Assembly: GCA_016209705.1 (NCBI GenBank)
Contig: JACQVR010000120.1
Location: 1 to 36,098, forward strand
DNA from: Planctomycetota bacterium
GTDB taxonomy: Bacteria; Planctomycetota; MHYJ01; JACPRB01
Reading direction: 5' to 3'
DNA: 36,098 bases
A program made the position numbers and the translations under genes. Below are positions 29,905 to 36,098 of this stretch, piece after piece (positions within the stretch are counted from its first letter, which is position 1; every line of letters begins with the position of its first letter). The notes below the pieces were generated by a model that saw only the letters and a list, made by a program, of their open reading frames with translations, made no database searches and was not told where the DNA came from.

Positions 29905-30726
29905 ATGACCCGGCGCAGTCTGTCGAAGCGGGAAGGCGACCTCATTTTGGCCCTTGAGTGGGAAAAGCGGCGCCTCGTTACAATTCAGGAGATCATCCGG
30001 CGGTTGCGGTGTTCGCCCGCCTATGCGCGCTATCTGGCCCACACTCTGCAAAAAAAGGGTTGGTTGGCGCCGCTTGGCCGCGGCCATTATCAACTCATCG
30101 GCGCCGAGCGGGGACCGAAGGGCGTCCCGGAGATGAACCCCTACCTGGTTGCCCGGCTGTTCCCGAAGCCTTACTTCTTCGCCTACCGCTTCGCCTGCCT
30201 CCGGCATGGCCTGATCACCCAGATCCCCTCGCTGATCCACGTCGCCGTCGCGCGCCCGAAGCGGCCCGTTGAATTGAAGAACGTCCGCTTCGAGTTCGTG
30301 GTCCTGAGCCGGAAGCGGTTCTTCGGCATCCAGGAGGCCATCGAGCTCGGAGAGACGATCAAGATCTCCGACTTGGAGCGGACCTTGCTCGACGCCTTCG
30401 ACCGCCCCGATCTGGTGGGAGGCCTCGAGGCGGCGGTCCAGGCGCTGCACGATGCCGGCAAGAAGGCAGACTATGCCAAGCTACTTGACTACCTCCAACG
30501 CTTCAACGACGGCGGCCTGGCGCGACGCTTCGGATACGTGGCGGACCAGCTCGGCCTCCAGTTCTCTACGCCGCTGGCGGCCTACCTCCGGTCGCGGGTG
30601 AAGAAGGACCCGGCCTTCCTCGGCTCGCCCAAGCGGTGGGGCGCCGACGGCAAGCGGAACCGCACGTGGAACCTCATCGTGAACGTTCCCAGGGAGGACC
30701 TGTTCGGCGAGGTGCGCATCGGATGA
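29905..30726 (+). CDS. abiEi: AbiEi antitoxin of a type IV toxin-antitoxin system
   Basis: A 273-residue protein. The N-terminus is a winged-helix DNA-binding domain (about 8-60: VTIQEIIRRLRCSPAYARYL, then KKGWLAPLGRGHYQLI). The long C-terminal part fits the AbiEi antitoxin fold (PYFFAYRFACLRHGLITQIP, then IKISDLERTLLDAFDRPDLV). In this family it binds DNA to repress the operon and counters AbiEii without direct binding. Its stop overlaps the toxin start as ATGA (30723-30726), typical for strictly coupled pairs. The palindrome upstream fits autoregulation. AbiE systems protect against phage by abortive infection. Confidence 0.85.
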   Translation: MTRRSLSKREGDLILALEWEKRRLVTIQEIIRRLRCSPAYARYLAHTLQKKGWLAPLGRGHYQLIGAERGPKGVPEMNPYLVARLFPKPYFFAYRFACLRHGLITQIPSLIHVAVARPKRPVELKNVRFEFVVLSRKRFFGIQEAIELGETIKISDLERTLLDAFDRPDLVGGLEAAVQALHDAGKKADYAKLLDYLQRFNDGGLARRFGYVADQLGLQFSTPLAAYLRSRVKKDPAFLGSPKRWGADGKRNRTWNLIVNVPREDLFGEVRIG

Positions 30727-31610
30727 TCGAGCAACGCTACGCCGATCTGTTCGCCCAAGGGGCGCGGGTGCCGCTCGCCATCGCGGAGCGCGAGGTGGTT
30801 CTGACCTACGTCCTCAAGATCCTCCAAGACGCCGGCATTCTTAAGACGCTGGCGTTCAAGGGAGGAACCTGCCTGCGCAAGTGCATATACGGCGGCCAGA
30901 CGCGCTTTTCGGTGGACCTCGACTTCACGAGCGTCGGCGAGGCGAAGGCCGACGACCTAATCCTGGAGCTTGTGGATGCGCTCGGCAGGCCCGCCTACGG
31001 CCTGGAGTTTCGGATCGACGCCAAGGACTTTTTCGCCTCCGAGGACGGCTTCTCGTGCGGAGCCATCGTGGGGTATCGCCATGCCTGGAACCAGAACAGG
31101 TTCAAGCTCGAAGTCAGCCTTCGAGAGCGGCCCTCTCTACCGCTCGTGTCCATGCCGCTGGTGAAGCAGTCCTACTTCAAGCACCTCGAGTTTAAACCCT
31201 TCGCTTTGGATTGCTTCGCATTTGAGGAGCTTCTGGCGGAGAAGATCCGCGCCTCCTATCAGCGGGTGCGTTCGCGCGACCTCTACGACCTGGCCAAGGC
31301 CGCGCAAAAGCCGCTCAACGCGAAACGGATCCGTACTCTTGCCGTCATCAAGTGTTGGAACGTGCGCGAGAGCTTCAACCCGGCGAAGTTCCTCGATCGC
31401 CTCCGGTCCTCCAAATACGACTGGGACGATCTTCGGCAGCTCGTCCGCCGCGGCGAGAAGATCGTCCCCGAGAAACTCAGCGCCCTGTGCGAGCAGAGGT
31501 TCAAGTTCCTGCTGGCGCTGACCGACAACGAAAAGAAGCTTGCGGAGGATGCCCACCGCCACCGATTGGATTTTCTACCCCGGGCATTGCTCGAGGAGGC
31601 CGACGAATGA
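30723..31610 (+). CDS. abiEii: AbiEii nucleotidyltransferase toxin
   Basis: A 295-residue protein; ATG 30723 overlaps the antitoxin stop, which fixes the start over the upstream in-frame Met at 30636. The nucleotidyltransferase signature is present: FKGGTCLRK (45-53) and RFSVDLDF (Asp65 and Asp67). Also typical are FKLEVSLRERPSLP and LLAEKIRASYQRVRSRDLYD of the AbiEii/HEPN-like C-terminal part. In the family it transfers nucleotides onto target RNA and halts growth. All key residues are present, so the system is probably functional. A third start codon overlaps its stop (ATGA at 31607). Confidence 0.9.
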   Translation: MIEQRYADLFAQGARVPLAIAEREVVLTYVLKILQDAGILKTLAFKGGTCLRKCIYGGQTRFSVDLDFTSVGEAKADDLILELVDALGRPAYGLEFRIDAKDFFASEDGFSCGAIVGYRHAWNQNRFKLEVSLRERPSLPLVSMPLVKQSYFKHLEFKPFALDCFAFEELLAEKIRASYQRVRSRDLYDLAKAAQKPLNAKRIRTLAVIKCWNVRESFNPAKFLDRLRSSKYDWDDLRQLVRRGEKIVPEKLSALCEQRFKFLLALTDNEKKLAEDAHRHRLDFLPRALLEEADE

Positions 31611-31712
31611 TTGATCGCCTGGGCGGGGTGAAGCCGTGGACGATCCGGTCCTTGGTAAGTCTGAGTTGCATCCATTACACGAACATCAGCCGGCTGACGA
31701 GGTTCCTACCTT

Positions 31713-32115
31713 CTATGCGCTCTTTCGACCCAAATAACACGAGGAAACATCCGATCGGTTGCGTCCATGTCCCAAGCGTTCCACCGTATTCCCGGCGGCC
31801 AGCCGCGCGGCCTCACCGGGAGGCAGGCCGGATGCAGCGGCGACGCGATAGCCGTCCGAGTAGTGCTGCTGCGCGGAGAGTCGGCGGAGGCCATGCGTTC
31901 CCGTCACACGGCCGCCCGCGGCACGGATGGCGCGGGCATAGGCGGATTGATAGCCCCGCTGGTCGGCCAGCGGCCCATCCTTCGTGGACAGGTATGTCGT
32001 AAGTTCCCGATACAATTCGGACGAGATCGTGAAGGTCATCCGCTTGCCGCCCTTGCCGATCAAATCGATGCAGTTTCCGTCCAGGAGCGAGCCGGCCGTC
32101 ACGCGGTTGGTACCC
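31713..32115 (-). pseudogene. Tyrosine recombinase C-terminal fragment
   Basis: On the minus strand, from about 32113 to the stop at 31713, the frame gives the catalytic half of a tyrosine recombinase: TNRVTAGSLLDGNCIDLIGK, GGKRMTFTISSELYRELTTY, then GTHGLRRLSAQQHYSDGYRV (H-x-x-R box) and VERLGHGRNRSDVSSCYLGR with the Tyr nucleophile. The N-terminal domain is missing: at about 32113 homology ends abruptly and the dinB fragment begins on the other strand. Confidence 0.65.
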
Positions 32116-32820
32116 GCTTCCGCGGGAGTCGCTCCGAACAAGTTCGTGGCGAAGATCGCGTCCGGGTGGAAGAAACCCAACGGCCTCACGGTGATTCCAC
32201 CCGATCGGGTGGATGCGTTCCTGCGCGAGCTCCCCGTGGAAGCCTTGTGGGGCGTGGGACCGAAGATTGCGGCGCGACTGAAAGCCATCGGTCTCTCGAA
32301 GCTGATGGACGTGCGCGCGGTCGATATCGACAAACTGAAGGAGGTGGTGGGCTCCTGGGCGGGGAACTTGGTGCAGATGGCGAACGGGATCGACGAGCGT
32401 CCGGTGGAACCACGCCACGAACGCAAGTCGCTTGGGACGGAGAACACGTTTCGCGAAGACCTGACCGACATCGCGGAAATGAAGAAATATATCGATGCCA
32501 TGGCGCGCGAGGATGCATCCTGGCTTGCGCGTGAGAAACTTTATGCCCGCACGGTGACCCTCAAGGTGCGCTACGCCAATTTTGAGACGGTGACTCGTTC
32601 GAAAACCGAGACGCCCGCCACGCGCTCGGCGGACGAGATCGCCGCGCGGGCCGTGGCGCTACTGGATCGCACGGAGGCTGTCCGCCGCCCGGTGCGCCTT
32701 CTGGGCGTATCGCTCCACGGGCTCGCTTCGGAACCCGCCGTGTCCTGCAACGACATCCAGCTCTATCTCCCCTTCCCATCTTCAGAAAGCGGGCATGGGG
32801 CCGAAAACGCACTTTCGTGA
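32113..32820 (+). pseudogene. dinB: DinB (DNA polymerase IV) thumb and little-finger fragment
   Basis: Homology to DinB starts abruptly at about 32116 with ASAGVAPNKFVAKIASGWKK and continues through the helix-hairpin-helix region (LPVEALWGVGPKIAARLK), the linker and the little finger (KLYARTVTLKVRYANFETVT) to the LDRTEAVRRPVRLLGVSLHG end. The palm with both catalytic acid motifs lies before this point and is lost, so it has no polymerase activity. The C-terminus closely matches the fragment at 1-291. It shares its broken 5' edge with the integrase fragment on the other strand. Confidence 0.75.
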
Positions 32821-32894
32821 TGGAATGGGCCTCCCTCCACAAGCAATGCGGCCATTCCTTGACGCCCGCTCCCGCTGGCTCCAAGATACGCCCC

Positions 32895-33287
32895 ATGATA
32901 CCCCAACGCCTGCTCAGCCGTCTGTCCGTCCGCCAGCTCCAAGACGCCATCCGCCAGAAGAAGCGACTCGACAAGGTCGCCCAACTCGAGCGACAGCTTG
33001 AGCGCCACCAGCGCGAGGTGGCCAAGCTACAGCGAAAGATCGACCGCCTGATGGGCGGAGACGACGCAGCAGGTCGGCCACAGAAGCGTCGTCGCCGGCG
33101 ACTGTCGGCCGAGGCACGGCAAAAATTGTCCGATGCGGCGAAGCGGAGGTGGGCGAAGGTCAAGGGCGCGGTGCGGACCGCAGTGAAGCCTTTGAAGCGC
33201 CGTCGGTTCAGCGCCGAGGGTCTCAAAAAGATAGCGGATGCGGCAAGGCGTAGATGGGCGAAGTTCAGGGCGGAGAAGAAGGGGTGA
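32895..33287 (+). CDS. Small basic coiled-coil protein with a repeated SAE...RRWAK motif
   Basis: A 130-residue very basic protein from ATG 32895. Residues about 10-55 form a coiled coil (KKRLDKVAQLERQLERHQRE, then VAKLQRKIDRLMGG). A basic stretch is followed by two related motifs, LSAEARQKLSDAAKRRWAK and FSAEGLKKIADAARRRWAK, about 20 residues apart. These resemble NUMOD3-like or nucleoid-associated DNA-binding motifs. Dimerisation plus two basic motifs predicts DNA binding. The end lies antisense within the long tail of the tyrosine integrase ORF. Confidence 0.6.
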   Translation: MIPQRLLSRLSVRQLQDAIRQKKRLDKVAQLERQLERHQREVAKLQRKIDRLMGGDDAAGRPQKRRRRRLSAEARQKLSDAAKRRWAKVKGAVRTAVKPLKRRRFSAEGLKKIADAARRRWAKFRAEKKG

Positions 33288-34358
33288 GAAGGCCAAGTCA
33301 CAGGCCAGATCCGGCTCATAGCGGCGTCGTTCTTCGCCGCAGCGGAGAACCCCGCTTCGCTGGGAAGCGCCATCCAAGTCCCCGGCGCGGGGCGCTACGT
33401 TTGGATTCGCTTGACGCTCGACGACACCCAGACCACGGACGCCTCTCAGCCCACGACCATTTCGGACATCACCGTCTCGCCAATCGCTCCGCCGACGGCG
33501 GGCGCCGCCGACGGATGGCGGCGGAGGGGGCGGCGGTTCAAGCGGAGGCTGCGGCTCCGGCGTGGCGAGCGGACCGTCCATCACCGGTGTTTGGTTCGGG
33601 ATGCTTGCCCTTCTCGCCCTGGCGGCTTGGAGACCGTGGAGGACATAGTCCACGTTTGCCTCGGGATGCCGCAGAGCCAGGCTCGATGGTATGGGCCGAA
33701 AGGGGCTCATGGATTCGCGGCCGCTTTCTTGACCGAAGAGATGCCCCGGCGTGGCGTCATCATCCACTGCGATGTGGAGATACGCGCTGGTCGTGACGAG
33801 GTTGCGATGTCCCGCGGCTACGCGCACCTCGGCCAGCGTCCGGCCGCCCGCCAGGGCATGGCTGATGAAAGTGTGCCGGCCGTGGTGAATCGTCAGGTTT
33901 TGCAGCCGCTCTAGGTCAAAGCCCTTGCAGGCCGTTCGGAAGCGTTCCCGAACAGTGTGGCGGATGAGGTGGCGACCGAAACACCTCGACCAAAGGCAGC
34001 AGACAAAGGGATCGCCTTGGCTGGCACCGTGGTCCTCGCGTTCTCGCTTCCACACCGTAAGGTCCGCCAGTGTCCCCGCATCCCACCAGAGCGGCACGAC
34101 TCGGGCTCTTCCGCCCTTGGCGCCCTCGGGGCCGACGCGAAGATGCGGACGACCACCGGCTACGTGCACATCTTCCAGCCGCAGGGCTGAAATCTCCGAA
34201 ACCCACAGGCCGCAGCAGCATTCCAGGTGGAAGATCACGCGGTTCATGCGCACGCCGCTCGAGCGCGGGGCGCGGCACGCCAGATCGTTCAGGACGTGCG
34301 CCACCTCGCGGCGGGTCAGCTTCTTCACGGGATCAACGTTCCAGGTCGTGGCGTACAT
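33027..34358 (-). CDS. Planctomycete-type tyrosine integrase with a mutated catalytic Arg
   Basis: A 443-residue ORF; about residues 14-208 are the catalytic domain of a tyrosine recombinase. LTRREVAHVLNDLACRAPRS leads to CCCGLWVSEISALRLEDV, KGGRARVVPLWWDAGTLADL, LTIHHGRHTFISHALAGGRT and AAGHRNLVTTSAYLHIAVDD. His158, Arg161, His184, the presumed Tyr193 nucleophile and Lys81 are in place, but Arg I (normally in G-L-R-V-S-E) is Trp52. AGGAGGAGAAC precedes ATG 34358. The region after residue 210 is Pro/Arg-rich and antisense to the small basic gene, so it may be non-native read-through. The 252-bp gap upstream shows no gene. Confidence 0.7.
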   Translation of the reverse strand: MYATTWNVDPVKKLTRREVAHVLNDLACRAPRSSGVRMNRVIFHLECCCGLWVSEISALRLEDVHVAGGRPHLRVGPEGAKGGRARVVPLWWDAGTLADLTVWKREREDHGASQGDPFVCCLWSRCFGRHLIRHTVRERFRTACKGFDLERLQNLTIHHGRHTFISHALAGGRTLAEVRVAAGHRNLVTTSAYLHIAVDDDATPGHLFGQESGRESMSPFRPIPSSLALRHPEANVDYVLHGLQAARARRASIPNQTPVMDGPLATPEPQPPLEPPPPPPPSVGGARRRRSDWRDGDVRNGRGLRGVRGLGVVERQANPNVAPRAGDLDGASQRSGVLRCGEERRRYEPDLACDLAFSPLLLRPELRPSTPCRIRYLFETLGAEPTALQRLHCGPHRALDLRPPPLRRIGQFLPCLGRQSPATTLLWPTCCVVSAHQAVDLSL

Positions 34359-34610
34359 GTTCTCCTCCTTCCGGTTCCGGCGGGTTTGGCATCACTTCCT
34401 CGCGTGGGGCGGAAGGGGAAGGCAAAACCGGCCCATTTGGTAGGAAGTGGGTGGGTGTTCCACGTCATATGCAACCCAAAATGTGCCGCTGAGCATGGTA
34501 AGTTGGTCGGGCAATGCCAGCTGCGCAGCGTACGCTCAAATCGGGAGGAACAGAAAAAAGATTGCGCGAATTTCGGTCAGGCTCCCCCCCTCTTCGGGAA
34601 TAATATAGTG

Positions 34611-35996
34611 ATGAACCGTTCATCCGAGGACCACGCATTTGACGCCTACAAGCGAAACCAAACCCCGGAGCACCTCTCCAGCCTCCTGAGCCTCCACCAG
34701 AACCGCGCATACAACCTGTGCTACCAGGTTCTCCGTCATCGAGAAGACTCGGAGGACGCCGCTCAGGATGCGCTGATCAAGCTCGTGGAGAACCTTCCCC
34801 GGATTGAGTCCGCCCGCGCTTTTCGCCACTGGCTATACCGCACCTGCGTGACGTGTGCCCTCAAGACAAGACGCCGAAAACACCGCCTCCAAATCCACGA
34901 AGCGAGGTATGCCATGAATGCGGAGCCACCCGCATCCGCGCCCGAGAACATTCATGATGATGAGCGCACCACCCTTTTCGATGCGTTGGAGCGAATCGAG
35001 GACGGGCAGCGCAGCCTGATCGTCCAGCATTATTTCGAAAGGCTTCCGCTCACACAAATCGCCGCTCGCGAGGGGATCTCCCAAGTCGCTGTTTGGAAAA
35101 GGATCGATCGCGCACGCCAAAGTTTGAAGCAGACGATGGCGACCATGGGAATGGCCGCACTGATACCCGACGCGACCTCCTTTCTCGAGGCATGCCAGCC
35201 TGCGGTATTACCGACTAATCTCGTCCCCGGCGTCCTGGCAAAGGTGAACTTACCCTATTTGGTGACAAAACAAGTCGCCCGGTTGGGATTCCATCGCTGG
35301 ATCTTGGCCTGCGTTTCAAAACCGGTGGTCCTTGGAGGAATAGTCATGACCGTCAAATGGATTTCTGTGGGCATCGCGTCCTTGGTCTTGCTCGGAGTTG
35401 TTTTGGTCGGTGGGCTCCTGTTCCGAACCCGAGAGGCCTCACGAGATAGAGCCACCACTCAATCTGTGGTCGAGGCACTAACGGCGGGGAAAAGTCGCCC
35501 CGGCACGTTAGGCGAAGCGACATCACCTGGCGACAAATCACCCAACCTCACAACGTCTCATGTTACGGAGCGCAAGGACGTTCCTGCCGCACCAACTCCC
35601 CTGAAAGCCCGTCTCGAACAATACAAGCATAGGCTGGACAAAGCGTTTCCCAAGGAAGCTGGAAAGGGGAGAGGCGATTGGTGGGAGATAGCCAAATGGA
35701 AACATAAGGAGCTCGCAGGGCTGAAGGAGTTGATTCTTTCAGATCCCGCTTCTTTCCTCGAATTTTTCAACGAGATTGCGGAGGGGGATTATCTCCATGG
35801 CCTGCTGGCGGCAACGTTAGCTCCGACGACATGGCAAGATGAGGACAATGCGATGGCCGGCAGCGTTGAGTTTTCCGAGCTCCCGAGCGAGCTGACCAAC
35901 GGTTTATTTTCGCTCCTCCGTTCCGGGACCCGGGAGCAGAAGCTTGAAATTCTGGATAAGGGCTATTTACTTGACTCAACTGACCCCCATATGTAG
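34611..35996 (+). CDS. ECF sigma factor with a membrane-anchored C-terminal extension, truncated
   Basis: Starts at ATG 34611. Residues about 20-90 are sigma region 2 (HQNRAYNLCYQVLRHREDSE, then DAAQDALIKLVENLPRIESA) and residues about 120-178 are region 4 (LERIEDGQRSLIVQHYFERL, then QIAAREGISQVAVWKRIDRA). A cytoplasmic linker, a TM helix (about 250-271) and a large outside domain follow. Sigma factors carrying such extensions are common in planctomycetes and probably combine sensing and transcription in one chain. The last codons (after about 35965) read into the insertion-element edge, ending TDPHM, so the natural C-terminus is lost. Confidence 0.75.
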   Translation: MNRSSEDHAFDAYKRNQTPEHLSSLLSLHQNRAYNLCYQVLRHREDSEDAAQDALIKLVENLPRIESARAFRHWLYRTCVTCALKTRRRKHRLQIHEARYAMNAEPPASAPENIHDDERTTLFDALERIEDGQRSLIVQHYFERLPLTQIAAREGISQVAVWKRIDRARQSLKQTMATMGMAALIPDATSFLEACQPAVLPTNLVPGVLAKVNLPYLVTKQVARLGFHRWILACVSKPVVLGGIVMTVKWISVGIASLVLLGVVLVGGLLFRTREASRDRATTQSVVEALTAGKSRPGTLGEATSPGDKSPNLTTSHVTERKDVPAAPTPLKARLEQYKHRLDKAFPKEAGKGRGDWWEIAKWKHKELAGLKELILSDPASFLEFFNEIAEGDYLHGLLAATLAPTTWQDEDNAMAGSVEFSELPSELTNGLFSLLRSGTREQKLEILDKGYLLDSTDPHM

Positions 35997-36098
35997 TGCT
36001 GGAGGCGGTGAAGGAATACCCGTTTACCGTGGCGGAGTTCGAGCGCCAGTTTGCGACCGAGGCCGACTGCCGTGCGTACCTGGCACAGCTGCGATGGC
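35996..36098 (+). mobile_element. IS1595-like transposase, N-terminus only
   Basis: From GTG 35996 the frame reads VLEAVKEYPFTVAEFERQFA, then TEADCRAYLAQLRW at the window end. The pattern F-x-x-x-F-x-T-E-x-x-C-R-x-Y-L-x-x-L-R-W is typical of the zinc-ribbon start of IS1595-family transposases. The start overlaps the stop of the truncated sigma gene. The rest lies outside the window. The preceding GACTCAACTGACCC is probably at or near the element's left end. Confidence 0.7.

Noticed and set aside
33027..33725. Long Pro/Arg-rich C-terminal tail of the tyrosine integrase as a true domain
   Set aside because: Composition is low-complexity and it is antisense to a likely real gene; homology of the integrase family ends near residue 210.

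Overview
This is a GC-rich bacterial chromosome segment that most likely comes from an uncultured planctomycete-like organism. The evidence is indirect: a tyrosine integrase of the type common in planctomycetes, ECF sigma proteins with extra C-terminal or membrane parts, secreted HEAT/STN-like paralogs, many decayed toxin-antitoxin pairs, and abundant short tandem repeats between genes. No rRNA or universal marker gene is present, so the assignment is tentative.

Layout. 1-1.6 kb: a DNA polymerase IV (DinB) C-terminal fragment, two tandem small paralogous ORFs and an unknown protein. 1.92-2.35 kb (minus): a tRNA-Asn(GUU) gene split inside its anticodon by a 361-nt group I intron, with a good sigma-70 promoter. 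2.6-5.7 kb: an unknown protein and two exported paralogs. 5.7-6.6 kb: remnants of a UPF0175/DUF3368 pair and of a Phd/VapC pair. 6.6-8.6 kb (minus): a probable metal-related cluster (YHS lipoprotein, outer-membrane barrel, Cys-rich membrane protein). 8.7-13.6 kb: a 2H phosphoesterase divergent from a chelatase-type AAA+ ATPase/VWA pair, then a methyltransferase. 13.9-15.7 kb: small proteins, an outer-membrane barrel and a CBM48 protein. 15.9-17.8 kb (minus): aconitase. 18.2-19.4 kb: a sigma region 2/zinc-finger/membrane fusion and the tail of a cell-surface protein. 19.8-21.6 kb: an IS630 element with a translationally coupled second ORF, then a broken VapC. 21.6-27.3 kb: a DPP-IV-like peptidase, tRNA-Leu(CAA), a degenerate AMP-ligase-like protein, BtpA and a double-GAF protein.

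From tRNA-His(GUG) at 27.36 kb to the right end the DNA looks like an accessory island. A large serine recombinase takes its last codons and stop from the tRNA-His 3' end. It is followed by two small ORFs (one sigma region 4-like), an intact AbiE type IV toxin-antitoxin operon with a palindromic operator, a junction where an integrase and a dinB gene are both cut off, a small basic repeat protein, a tyrosine integrase whose catalytic Arg is replaced by Trp, and a membrane-anchored ECF sigma factor cut by an IS1595-like element at the window end.

The strongest unusual signal is the tRNA-Asn group I intron. Next come families of 7-nt tandem repeats, often in inverted arms, that fill several intergenic spaces, and the number of rearranged or broken regulatory and toxin genes.
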